Source: Stigmatella aurantiaca DW4/3-1 (GTDB lineage: Bacteria; Myxococcota; Myxococcia; Myxococcales; Myxococcaceae). Taken from it: a stretch of DNA of 64,000 bases. The notes under the pieces are model-generated. The model was not told the origin of the DNA, did no database searches, and worked only from the letters and a program-made list of their open reading frames with translations. The number at the start of each line of letters is the position of its first letter. The first letter of the stretch is position 1. Positions 48,687-57,101 of the stretch are shown one piece after another. Location of the stretch: positions 2,747,501 to 2,811,500 of the forward strand of contig NC_014623.1 in NCBI RefSeq assembly GCF_000165485.1, given 5' to 3'. Made by a program: the position numbers and the translations under genes.

Positions 48687-49367
48687 ATGAGCGGTGGGGG
48701 TCCCCGCTACGCGCCGTTCGAGGGCAAACCGGTGGAGCCAGAGTCGCTCCTGCTCGACGTGCGCAAGGAGAAGATCGATCGCGTGGTGGAGCAGCGGACG
48801 CGAACGTTCACCGTCGTGCTGGACCGGTTGGAGGACAGTTTCAACATGGCCGCGGTGCTGCGGACCTGCGAGGCCATGGGCGTGCAGGAGGTGCACGTCG
48901 TCATCAACCCCGAGGCGCCCTTCCTGCCCAACTCACGGGTGGCGCAGGGGTGCGACAAGTGGCTGGACGTGAAGCTCTACAAGACGTTCGCCGAGTGCCG
49001 CGAGCACCTCCAGGAGCGGGGGTTCGCGCTGTACGCCTCGGCCATCCGGGAGGGGGCCACGAGCCTCTACTCGATGCGCTTCGACTCCAAGGTGGCGATT
49101 GTCTTCGGCAACGAGCGCTTCGGGGTGAGCGAGGACGTGCTGGCCGGGGTGGATGGCACCTTCTGGATTCCCATGCGGGGGTTCAGCCAGAGCATCAACA
49201 TCTCGGCCGCCGCATCTGCGTGTGTGAGCCGGGTGATGGCCTGGCGCGAGGAGCACCTCGGCAAAGTGGGCGACCTCACCGAGGAAGAAGCCCAGGCGCT
49301 CCGCGAGCGCTTCTATGTGCTGGCCCTTAAACAGAGGAAGCGGATTTTCAAGGGAAAGCAGCCGTGA
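48687..49367 (+). CDS. trmH: TrmH/SpoU-family tRNA/rRNA 2'-O-methyltransferase
   Basis: 226 residues of SPOUT type. The three motifs are RLEDSFNMAAVLRTCEAMG, VAIVFGNERFGVSED and IPMRGFSQSINISAAAS, the last forming the knot that binds SAM. TrmH methylates G18 ribose in tRNA; an rRNA target is also possible. It begins 3 bp after obg, so it is co-transcribed and possibly coupled. The C-terminal helix is basic (LKQRKRIFKGKQ). Confidence 0.9.
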   Translation: MSGGGPRYAPFEGKPVEPESLLLDVRKEKIDRVVEQRTRTFTVVLDRLEDSFNMAAVLRTCEAMGVQEVHVVINPEAPFLPNSRVAQGCDKWLDVKLYKTFAECREHLQERGFALYASAIREGATSLYSMRFDSKVAIVFGNERFGVSEDVLAGVDGTFWIPMRGFSQSINISAAASACVSRVMAWREEHLGKVGDLTEEEAQALRERFYVLALKQRKRIFKGKQP

Positions 49368-49430
49368 ATGAGGCAGTCCCTGGTCCCGTCATGAACGGAT
49401 AGACGCTCTCTTCTTGGAGACTTCACTGCC

Positions 49431-50150
49431 ATGCTGATCGAGACCTTGCTCGTGTCCTTGCTGTCCGCACAAGCAGCCCCTCCAGCGCCTGCCGCTCCCA
49501 AGCCGGCTCCGGCCGCCGAAGTGGCCAAGCCCCCGGCTGCGGCCAAAGGCAGCGTCGCCCCCGAGGTGAAGACGCTGGTCGAGCGGATGCAGTCCTTCTA
49601 CGAGAAGACCGAGGACTTCCAGTCGGGCTTCAAGCAGGACTACAAGTACAAGACGTTCCGCCGCACGCAGACCTCCACGGGCACGGTGACCTACAAGAAG
49701 CCCGGGTTGATGCGCTGGGAGTACGAGAAGCCTTCCCCCCGCACCTTCGTGCTCGCAGGCAGCAAGGTGTACGCGTACGACCCGGGGGCGCAGAGCCTCA
49801 CCGTGGGCAACGTGGACACCAACACGCTCTCCGCATCGGTGACGTTCCTCTTCGGGCAGGGCCGCCTGGCCGATGAGTTCAACATCACGAAGGGCACGTG
49901 CGCCGACTGCAAGGGCACGCTGCTGGTGCTGAATCCGGCCCAGGCGGATCCGCGCTTCAAGCAAGTTCGCCTGGAGGTGGATTCCAAGACGGCACAGGTG
50001 CTCAAGAGCACCGTGATCGATCCGGACGGCAGCGAGAACACCATCGCCTTCCTGGATCTGAAGACGAACGTGGGGATCTCGAAGGACAGCTTCAAGCTGG
50101 ATCCTCCCGAAGGCACCCGCATCGACGACTTCACCAAGCAGGGAAAGTAG
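49431..50150 (+). CDS. lolA: Outer-membrane lipoprotein carrier LolA
   Basis: 239 residues. A short signal sequence (MLIETLLVSLLSAQAA) and Ala/Pro-rich linker precede the LolA beta-barrel: MQSFYEKTEDFQSGFKQDYKYK, GTVTYKKPGLMRWEYEKPSPRTFVLAGSKVYAYDP (in part) and the CADCKG pair. LolA carries lipoproteins from LolCDE across the periplasm. A downstream lipoprotein gene starts 6 bp later, so the two are co-transcribed. Confidence 0.9.
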   Translation: MLIETLLVSLLSAQAAPPAPAAPKPAPAAEVAKPPAAAKGSVAPEVKTLVERMQSFYEKTEDFQSGFKQDYKYKTFRRTQTSTGTVTYKKPGLMRWEYEKPSPRTFVLAGSKVYAYDPGAQSLTVGNVDTNTLSASVTFLFGQGRLADEFNITKGTCADCKGTLLVLNPAQADPRFKQVRLEVDSKTAQVLKSTVIDPDGSENTIAFLDLKTNVGISKDSFKLDPPEGTRIDDFTKQGK

Positions 50151-50156
50151 CCCGGC

Positions 50157-51572
50157 GTGCGTGGCGTGCTCCTCGTGGTGCTGTGGGGGCTCACCGGCTG
50201 CGTCCGGGGGGCCGCCGTTCCCGCGCCCGAGAAGCCCCATTTCACGGGCCGCACCTTTCCGCTGCTGTCCAGCCCCGCGTTGCGCCTGTCCGTGCCGGGC
50301 CGGTTGGGGGAGCGCCCCATCGCCGTCCTGCTCGATGTGGCCCGGCCGCTCTCCCTGGTGGCCACCTCCTGCTTCGGGGCGAATCCCCCCCGTCCCGAGG
50401 GGAAGGTCCGCGCACCCGAGCCCAGTGGCATGCGGGAGTGGGCCGTGGTTCCGCTGCCCGGCTTGCAAGTGGGCGATGTGCCCTTGCCAGGATTCTCGGC
50501 GGGGCTCACGGGGGAAAAGTTCTGCGCCGTCACGCTGGGGGCCGATGTGCTGGCCCCTTATGCGCTCACGGTGGACGCCCTGCGCCGGGAGGTCTCGTTT
50601 GCTCCCTCCCGTTCGCGCGAGGCCTACGCCGCCGAGCTCACGGCCCTTCAGGGAGATCCCGCCTGGGAAGGGCATCTGCTGGAGTTGAGCCGCGAGCCCA
50701 TCGGGGATTGGCCGCTGCTGGCCGCCCGGGTGGCGCAGGGCGAGGCCCGTCTCACGGGTCCCCTGGTGCTCTCCACGCGAGATCCGTTTTCGCGCCTGGC
50801 CCTGGGGGCCGTGGAAGCGCAGGGGTTGCGTCCGCTGGAGACGGCCGCCGGGCTGCCCCCGCGCGCCCTCCTGGTGGATTCCGTGGAAGTGGCCGTGGGC
50901 CTGGGGGTCCGTCCCCTGGTTGTCGAGACGGGGGAGTGGGCTTCGGCAAGTTCCCTGGGGCGTTTGGGCCCGGATGTCTGGGGCCACTTTCTCGCCACCG
51001 TGGATGTGCAGGGTGGGGTGCTCCTGCTGCGACGGCCGCGCGTGCTCGCGTCGGGGAGCCGTCAGCTCTGTGCCCAGACTGGCCACCCGGGCTTCGATGA
51101 GGCTTTTTGCTACGCGCTCCACACCCGGCGAGATCCCGACGGGGTGCTGGCCCTCTCGGTGGCGGCGTACCGGGATCTGCCAGAGGGGGGACGTCTCCAC
51201 CTCGAACCCCTGGGCGAGGATGGCGCGCCCCTTCAGACGGGCTGCCGCGTCGGCATCACCTTCGCGCAGACGAGCCGTGGGGCGACGACGCAGCATCGCC
51301 TGCCCTGGTCTTCGCTGGCCCAGTCCATGCCCGAGTGCCACGCGGAGCTCGCCTCTGGACACGGGTATGCGCTGGCCCTCTTCGAGGAGGGCAGCCTGCC
51401 TGAGTGCGCGTTGACCTGTGCATTCGTCTACGAGACGCGCACCCGGCGGACCCTGTGCGAATGTCCGCCCACGCCCCTGGGCGAGGGCGTGAGTGCCGCG
51501 GTCCGCAGGCCCAAGCCCTCGCGGCTCCCGCCTCCCGAGGAGCGGCGCTTGGAGCCCGAGGATCCGAAGTAA
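50157..51572 (+). CDS. Lipoprotein with two degenerate retropepsin-like domains
   Basis: 471 residues starting at GTG. Lipobox LTGC is at residues 12-15. Two similar halves each look like a pepsin-type beta-barrel: LLDVARPLSLVA (58-69) with VTLGADVLAPYALTVD, and LVLSTRDPFSRLAL (203-216) with RLGPDVWGHFLATVDV. In retropepsins the first motif would be DTGAS; here it is DVARP and STRDP, so the catalytic Asp is absent or mispositioned. The C-terminal third is Cys-rich. Function unknown; perhaps a scaffold or binding protein. The assignment rests on pattern only. Confidence 0.5.
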   Translation: MRGVLLVVLWGLTGCVRGAAVPAPEKPHFTGRTFPLLSSPALRLSVPGRLGERPIAVLLDVARPLSLVATSCFGANPPRPEGKVRAPEPSGMREWAVVPLPGLQVGDVPLPGFSAGLTGEKFCAVTLGADVLAPYALTVDALRREVSFAPSRSREAYAAELTALQGDPAWEGHLLELSREPIGDWPLLAARVAQGEARLTGPLVLSTRDPFSRLALGAVEAQGLRPLETAAGLPPRALLVDSVEVAVGLGVRPLVVETGEWASASSLGRLGPDVWGHFLATVDVQGGVLLLRRPRVLASGSRQLCAQTGHPGFDEAFCYALHTRRDPDGVLALSVAAYRDLPEGGRLHLEPLGEDGAPLQTGCRVGITFAQTSRGATTQHRLPWSSLAQSMPECHAELASGHGYALALFEEGSLPECALTCAFVYETRTRRTLCECPPTPLGEGVSAAVRRPKPSRLPPPEERRLEPEDPK

Positions 51573-51581
51573 CGGGGCGCT

Positions 51582-52307
51582 TCAGGCGACGGCTGGGCGG
51601 CTGCCGACCAGGATGAACTCGCTCAACAGCATGGGGTGATCCGTCAGTCCGGGAAACCGCTCCAGGGTTTGCTTCAGCACCTGAACGCCCGGCCCCCGGT
51701 AGAGGATGAAGTCGATGAAGTCCCCCGGGGCGCCGCTGTTGAGGAGCCCTTCGGCCATCACCCGCTGGAGCTCCGCCGTGTCCTGGTGGGTGTTGAAGTC
51801 TCCGCCACACAGGATGACGGTGCTGGCGGGAACATGGCTCATCCGGGCGGCGGTGGCGGCGGCGGCCGTCTTCCGGTTGACGAGCTGGCGGTTGTCCCAG
51901 TGGTGGGACGACACGTGAAAGCGTGTGCCGTGGTGCTCGAACGCGGCGAGGCAGAAGTACACGTCCCGGCGATTGAGCAGTTGCCGGATGGGGGTCAGGG
52001 AGGGCTTTCGCGGCAGATCCGGGGCTTCGAAGTCCTTGAGCTCGAACCGGGAGAGGATGGCCACATCTCCCGACCGGACCCCGTAGGGAAGTCCCGACAC
52101 CTGCCGGAAGAGTTCGAACTGGCCCGCGGTGCCGTCCATCTCCTGGAGCAGCACCACGTCCAGGTTCCGCTCGCGCAGCGCGGTGGCGAGCCCTTGGTTG
52201 CGCTGCGTCTTGTCAGGACCGGGATTCCAGACGTTCAGCGAAGCAACCCGGAGCGTGTACGTCAGGCGTCCGGGAATGGCACTGCTGTCCGGAATCGGTG
52301 GGCTCAC
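51582..52307 (-). CDS. Endonuclease/exonuclease/phosphatase (EEP) family hydrolase
   Basis: 241 residues with a GTG start. The EEP metal and catalytic motifs are in order: SLNVWN, LLQEMD (Glu ligand), SHHWDN (His), GGDFNTH (Asp-Asn) and LTDHPML (final Asp-His). No signal peptide, so cytoplasmic. It may act on phosphodiesters of nucleic acid or lipid; nothing specifies the substrate. It follows rimO on the minus strand. Confidence 0.83.
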   Translation of the reverse strand: MSPPIPDSSAIPGRLTYTLRVASLNVWNPGPDKTQRNQGLATALRERNLDVVLLQEMDGTAGQFELFRQVSGLPYGVRSGDVAILSRFELKDFEAPDLPRKPSLTPIRQLLNRRDVYFCLAAFEHHGTRFHVSSHHWDNRQLVNRKTAAAATAARMSHVPASTVILCGGDFNTHQDTAELQRVMAEGLLNSGAPGDFIDFILYRGPGVQVLKQTLERFPGLTDHPMLLSEFILVGSRPAVA

Positions 52308-52340
52308 AGGGAAGGCCTCCCGGGAAGGTTCGCTTCGAAC

Positions 52341-53750
52341 CTATCGCGGAGAGGCCCACGTGGCCATGGGGGTCGGCACGGCGTCGCGTGCCTTCAGTGT
52401 GCGCTGCTTCGGGTCTGGCCGCTCCACCACCCGGCCCACCAGGTCGTAGTCGTGCGCCTCCGTCACCTCCAGGGTGACGAACTCGCCCGGATAGGCCAGG
52501 CCGTCGTTGATGTAGACCTGACCGTCGATCTCGGGCGCCTGACCCTCGTGGCGGCCCACCAGCAGGTGCTCGGTCTCCGGGCTCGTCCCTTCCACCAGCA
52601 CCTCGATGCGCTTGCCCACGAGCTTCTTGTTCTGCTCGCGGTTGATGCGCTTCTGGATGGCCATGATCTCGCGCCAGCGCCGCTCGATGGTCTTCTGGGG
52701 AATCTTGTTGGGCATGTCGTATGCCGCGGTCCCCTCCTCATCCGAGTACTGGAAGACCCCCAGGCGCTCGAAGCGCTGCGTCTTCACGAACTCCTTCAGC
52801 AGCTCGAAGTCCTCCTCCGTCTCGCCCGGCAGGCCCACGATGAGCGAGGTGCGCATCACCAGGCCTGGAACACGGGCGCGCAGCTTGGCCAGCAGGTCCG
52901 TGAGGAACTGCGAGTTGCGGCCGCGCTTCATGGACGTGAGCAGCTTGTCGCTGGCGTGCTGCAGCGGCATGTCCAGGTACTTGGCGATCTTCTTCTCCGT
53001 CGCCATCACCTCGATGAGCTCATCCGGGAAGATGCGCGGGTAGGCGTAGTGCAGGCGGATCCACCGCACGTCCACCTTGACCAGCTCCTTGAGCAGATCG
53101 TGCAGCTTGGGCTTGCCGGGCAGGTCATGGCCGTAGGCCGTGAGGTCCTGCGCCACCAGGTTCAGCTCCTGCACGCCCTGGTCCGCCAGGCGCGTGGCCT
53201 CCGCGATGATGTCCGCGATGGGGCGCGAGCGCTGGCCGCCGCGCAGCGTGGGGATGATGCAGAAGGCGCAGGCGTTGTCGCACCCTTCGGACACCTTGAG
53301 GTAGGCGGTGTACGAGGGCATCGAGTTTTCGCGCGGCGTCTCCGCGTTGTGGATGTAGTCCGGATCCGGGATGACCTGCCGCGGGGAGGCTTCGGCCGCG
53401 AGCAGGTCGCCAATCTGGGCGTAGGCGCTGGTGCCCAGGAAGTGGTCCACCTCGGGCATCTCCTGGGCCAACTCGCCGCCGTGGCGCTGGGACAGGCAAC
53501 CCGTCACCACCAGCGTGCTGCAAGCCCCGGACTTCTTGTACTCGGCCATCTCCAGGATGGAGTCCACGGACTCCTGCTTGGCCGGCCCGATGAAGGCACA
53601 GGTGTTGACGACGATGACCTGGGCTTCCGCGGGCTCCTGCACGAGCCGGTAGCCACGCTGCTTGAGGGTGCCCAGCATCACCTCGGAGTCCACCCGGTTC
53701 TTCGGGCAGCCGAGGGTCATCATGTAAAGGCTCTTGGTTTCTGGCTGCAC
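52341..53750 (-). CDS. rimO: Ribosomal protein S12 methylthiotransferase RimO
   Basis: 469 residues from a GTG at 53750, five bases after the upstream gene's stop. The UPF0004 domain begins [18 protein letters not shown], with further cluster cysteines in NTCAFI and TGCLSQR. The radical-SAM motif is [24 protein letters not shown] and the C-terminal TRAM domain ([17 protein letters not shown]) complete it. It adds a methylthio group to an Asp of S12. It lies in a translation-linked minus-strand cluster with yajQ and RNase J. Confidence 0.95.
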   Translation of the reverse strand: MQPETKSLYMMTLGCPKNRVDSEVMLGTLKQRGYRLVQEPAEAQVIVVNTCAFIGPAKQESVDSILEMAEYKKSGACSTLVVTGCLSQRHGGELAQEMPEVDHFLGTSAYAQIGDLLAAEASPRQVIPDPDYIHNAETPRENSMPSYTAYLKVSEGCDNACAFCIIPTLRGGQRSRPIADIIAEATRLADQGVQELNLVAQDLTAYGHDLPGKPKLHDLLKELVKVDVRWIRLHYAYPRIFPDELIEVMATEKKIAKYLDMPLQHASDKLLTSMKRGRNSQFLTDLLAKLRARVPGLVMRTSLIVGLPGETEEDFELLKEFVKTQRFERLGVFQYSDEEGTAAYDMPNKIPQKTIERRWREIMAIQKRINREQNKKLVGKRIEVLVEGTSPETEHLLVGRHEGQAPEIDGQVYINDGLAYPGEFVTLEVTEAHDYDLVGRVVERPDPKQRTLKARDAVPTPMATWASPR

Positions 53751-53755
53751 TGCGT

Positions 53756-54859
53756 CTACCGCTTTCCGAGTTCGGTTCGCTCGAAGTGGTCTGCACTCCA
53801 AACGAAGTTGATGGTCGCGCCGTTCGAGTAACCGATGGTCAAGGCCCCTTCTTCATCGAGGCTCACGGAGAGGGCCCTGCCCAGCGCGCAGGTAGCAGCC
53901 GGCCACTCGAGCACACGCTGTGCTGTCTTGCCCCTTCCGACGACGAGGTAGAGTCCCAGCCTCAACTCCTGGTCGCCGTCACATTTTCCCTCGGTGGCAT
54001 AAGGGTTCTTGCCGGAGACCACGGTCAGGATCGCTCGCCCGCCCGGCAGGGTGAGGGACTCCGGCACATTCACGCCCACCTGGGGAGGGTCCACCGAGTC
54101 CTGGGCCACCAGCGCCCGCAGCGACGGGGTGTTCAGGGGCTCGTCCGCTTCGACCCAGGCTGGGTGGTGGAGCACGCTCCAGCCCAGCCAGCCGCCTTTC
54201 ACCGCCTCCAGCGCCAGGATGTCCGGGGGCGGTTTGAGCTTGAGCCCCTTGCGGAACTCGTCCGGCAGCTTCAGCGCCTCGCCCAGCATGCCCCCATCCT
54301 TGCAGTTGGAGAGCACCGCGGGGGTCTGGCCCACGGAGTCCTGGTCCTCGTAGGTGAGGCAGAGATCGAAGAGGAGCGGGTCGATGGCGGGAAAGCGCGG
54401 GAAGGCCTGGACGGGCAGCGCGATCTCCAGGCTCAGCTTGTTGCCCTGCCGCTGGAGCCCCGCCTCCACCTGCTCCTGGGCGAAGGCGGTGGTGCCCACC
54501 TCGGGCCCCGTGGCGCGCTTGCCGTCGAAGGCGAACCGGAAGGTATTGCCCGTGGCGGTGGGGCCGGCGCCTGGAAAGAAGAGGGTGAGGGTGAGCAGGT
54601 CTCCGGCCGTGACCTGATCGTCGGTGACCTCCACGCCCACGTAGAGCGTCTCCTTGCGCCAGGCCACCCGGGCGGTGAAGGCCGCCGAGGCATCCACGGC
54701 CGCCGGAGGCCGCAGCGTCAGGGGCGAGGAGAAGTCCTTGAGGATGCCATCCAGCTTGGGGGCCTTGGCCAGCGCGGGCACCGCCTTGCTGGGGCGCTCC
54801 TGCGCGACGGAGGCCAGGGGGACGAGCAGCAGGCACAGCGAGAAGAAGGCGGCGCGCAT
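53756..54859 (-). CDS. Secreted protein with CBM9-like N-terminal domain
   Basis: 367 residues with a signal peptide ([14 protein letters not shown]). The first 200 residues fit the carbohydrate-binding module 9 / 'sugar-binding' pattern: [42 protein letters not shown], and TFRFAFDG. The C-terminal half is beta-rich with an unknown role. There is no catalytic motif. It sits between yajQ and rimO; co-transcription does not clarify why. Confidence 0.65.
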   Translation of the reverse strand: MRAAFFSLCLLLVPLASVAQERPSKAVPALAKAPKLDGILKDFSSPLTLRPPAAVDASAAFTARVAWRKETLYVGVEVTDDQVTAGDLLTLTLFFPGAGPTATGNTFRFAFDGKRATGPEVGTTAFAQEQVEAGLQRQGNKLSLEIALPVQAFPRFPAIDPLLFDLCLTYEDQDSVGQTPAVLSNCKDGGMLGEALKLPDEFRKGLKLKPPPDILALEAVKGGWLGWSVLHHPAWVEADEPLNTPSLRALVAQDSVDPPQVGVNVPESLTLPGGRAILTVVSGKNPYATEGKCDGDQELRLGLYLVVGRGKTAQRVLEWPAATCALGRALSVSLDEEGALTIGYSNGATINFVWSADHFERTELGKR

Positions 54860-54861
54860 CG

Positions 54862-55359
54862 CTAGTCCCGGAAGTTGGTGAACTGCATGTCCAGCTTCAG
54901 CCGGTCCTGTTCTTTGCGGAACAAAGCAATGGCGGCCTGCAGGTCATCCTTGTTCTTGCCGGTGACGCGGAGCTGGTCCGCCTGAATGGACCCCTGGACC
55001 TTCAGCTTGGACTCCTTGAGGAGCTTGGTGAGCTCCTTGGCCTTCTCCACGGGGATGCCCTGCTGGAGCTTGATGTTCTGCTTGACGTTGTGCAGGCCCG
55101 TTTTCTCGATATCGAGGAACTCCAGGGCGCGCAGGGAGATGTTTCGCTTGGCCAGCTTGGCCAGGAGGACTTCCTTGGCGGCCTGGACCCGCTCCTCGCT
55201 GTGGGCCTTCACGGTGAGGACGGTCTGGTCCGGGGCGATGACCACGTCCGCCTGGGTCCCCTGGAAGTCGTAGCGGGTGCTGAGCTCCTTCTTGGTCTGG
55301 TTGACCGCGTTGTCGAGCTCGGCCAGGTCGATCTTGGAGACGACGTCGAAGGAAGGCAT
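54862..55359 (-). CDS. yajQ: YajQ-family nucleotide/c-di-GMP-binding protein
   Basis: 165 residues, the normal length, from the ATG at 55359. MPSFDVVSKIDLAELDNAVNQ is the conserved start, followed by STRYDF and the two ferredoxin-like repeats, ending LDMQFTNFRD. In Xanthomonas, the homologue binds c-di-GMP and acts in transcription; in other species it binds RNA or ribosomes. It starts 17 bp after the RNase J stop. Linked to a PilZ kinase elsewhere in the window only by inference. Confidence 0.93.
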   Translation of the reverse strand: MPSFDVVSKIDLAELDNAVNQTKKELSTRYDFQGTQADVVIAPDQTVLTVKAHSEERVQAAKEVLLAKLAKRNISLRALEFLDIEKTGLHNVKQNIKLQQGIPVEKAKELTKLLKESKLKVQGSIQADQLRVTGKNKDDLQAAIALFRKEQDRLKLDMQFTNFRD

Positions 55360-55376
55360 GGACGCCAGGGCCCTTA

Positions 55377-57017
55377 TCACACCTTGACGACCATGGGCAC
55401 CACCAGGGGGCGCTTGGGGGTGAACAGCTTGAAGGCGCGGCGGACCGAGCGGGTCAGTTCCTCTCTCACCAGGGCGTCGTCCCCGCGCAGCTGTGGGGAG
55501 AGCTGGAGAAACAGGGTGCGGGCCTCCTCGGCCACCCGGGGCAGCATCGCCTGTTCATCGAGGGAAAGCCCCTGGCCGGAGAGCTGGGGGCCCGCCATCA
55601 ACGCCAGGGAGGCGCGGTCGATGACGGCCACGGCCACCACCATGCCGGTCTCGGCCAGCCGGGTGCGTTCCTGGAGCGCCTCGGGCGTCACCACCCCCCC
55701 GCTGTAGAGGTCTTTGTGGATGCGGCCCGTGGGCACCTGGCCGGCGAAGCGGCCCCGGCCTTCCTCGAAGGAGATGAGGTCCCCATCCCGGGCCAGCAGG
55801 AGCTGCTCGGGGGTAAGCCCTGACTCGCGCGCCGTGGCCAGGTGGCGGTGGAGGTGGCGCATCTCCCCGTGGACGGGGATGAAGTGCTGGGGACGGACAA
55901 GGTCCAGGACGCGGCGCTGCTGTGGCTGGCTGGCGTGCCCGGAGACGTGGATGTCGGGCTCCACCTGGGCATAGACGAGGCGTGCCCCCGTCCACTGGAG
56001 CTGATCCAGGAGCGCTCCCACGGAGCGCTCGTTGCCGGGGATGGGCCGGGCGCTCAGGACGACCATGTCCCCGGGGCCCAGCCTCACGGGCCCCTTGCCG
56101 GCGGCGAGCTGCGCGAGCCCCGCGCGGGCCTCGCCCTGCGCACCCGTGGAGAGCAAGACAACCCGGCCCGGGGCCAGGCTGGGGACGGCCTCCAGGGGGA
56201 TGAAGAGGGACTCGGGCACGTCGAGGTAGCCGAGCTGCCGCGCCATCTCCACGTTGCGCGTCATGCTGCGGCCCTGGAGGGCCACCCGGCGCCCCAGCTG
56301 CTCGGCCAGCTTCAGCACGGTGCGGACGCGGTGCAGGTTGGAGGCGAAGAGCGCCACGACGATGCGGCCCTGGGCCTCGCGAAAGAGCCGCTCGAAGGCG
56401 TGCTCCACGACACGCTCGCTGCCCGTCTCCTGGGTGACCTCCGAGTTGGTGGAGTCCGACAGGAGGCACAGCACGCCCCGCTCTCCCTCCTCCCCCCAGC
56501 GCTCGAGGTCCGTGCGCAGGCCATCGATGGGGTCGGGGTCCAGCTTGAAATCGCCGGTGTGGATGACGGTCCCCTCGGGGGTCCGGACGATGTAGCCCAC
56601 CGCGTCAGGCACGGTGTGGGTGACGCGGCTGGCCTCCACCGTGAAGACCGAGCCGACGGGGAAGGGGGTCCGGGGCTCGATTTCCCGCAGGTCGGCGATG
56701 ACGCCCAGCTCATCCAGCCGGTTGCGGGCCATGGCGAGGGTGTATCGCGTGCCGTAGACGGGCACGGGCAGGTCATCCAAGAGGTAGGGCAGCGCGCCCA
56801 TGTGGTCCTCGTGCCCGTGCGTGAGGACGATGCCCCGGAACTGCGAGGCGTGCTGCTTCAGGTGGCTGAAGTCCGGAATGACGATGTCGATGCCGGGAGC
56901 CTCCACGGTGGGGAACATCAAGCCCGCATCGATGAGCAGCATCTCTCCGCGGCACGCGAGCACCATCGCATTGAGGCCAATCTCACCCAACCCGCCCAAC
57001 GGAATCACATGAAGCAT
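55377..57017 (-). CDS. rnj: Ribonuclease J family metallo-beta-lactamase RNase
   Basis: 546 residues from the ATG at 57017 (AGGA upstream; an ATG at 57029 is also in frame). The beta-lactamase motif HGHEDHMG binds two zinc ions; DSTNSE, GHASQ and HGEMRHL are typical beta-CASP/RNase J motifs. The N-terminal PLGGLGEIGLNAM is conserved. RNase J degrades and processes mRNA and rRNA from 5' ends. It is 84 bp downstream of the Clp-release factor fusion, on the same strand. Confidence 0.94.
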   Translation of the reverse strand: MLHVIPLGGLGEIGLNAMVLACRGEMLLIDAGLMFPTVEAPGIDIVIPDFSHLKQHASQFRGIVLTHGHEDHMGALPYLLDDLPVPVYGTRYTLAMARNRLDELGVIADLREIEPRTPFPVGSVFTVEASRVTHTVPDAVGYIVRTPEGTVIHTGDFKLDPDPIDGLRTDLERWGEEGERGVLCLLSDSTNSEVTQETGSERVVEHAFERLFREAQGRIVVALFASNLHRVRTVLKLAEQLGRRVALQGRSMTRNVEMARQLGYLDVPESLFIPLEAVPSLAPGRVVLLSTGAQGEARAGLAQLAAGKGPVRLGPGDMVVLSARPIPGNERSVGALLDQLQWTGARLVYAQVEPDIHVSGHASQPQQRRVLDLVRPQHFIPVHGEMRHLHRHLATARESGLTPEQLLLARDGDLISFEEGRGRFAGQVPTGRIHKDLYSGGVVTPEALQERTRLAETGMVVAVAVIDRASLALMAGPQLSGQGLSLDEQAMLPRVAEEARTLFLQLSPQLRGDDALVREELTRSVRRAFKLFTPKRPLVVPMVVKV

Positions 57018-57101
57018 TGTCCTACTCATTATGAATGGTGGCGTGGCGCCGCCCGAGCTTTTTAAGCGGACGCCCACTCCCTTGCTTGCTCTTCCCACGG
57101 G

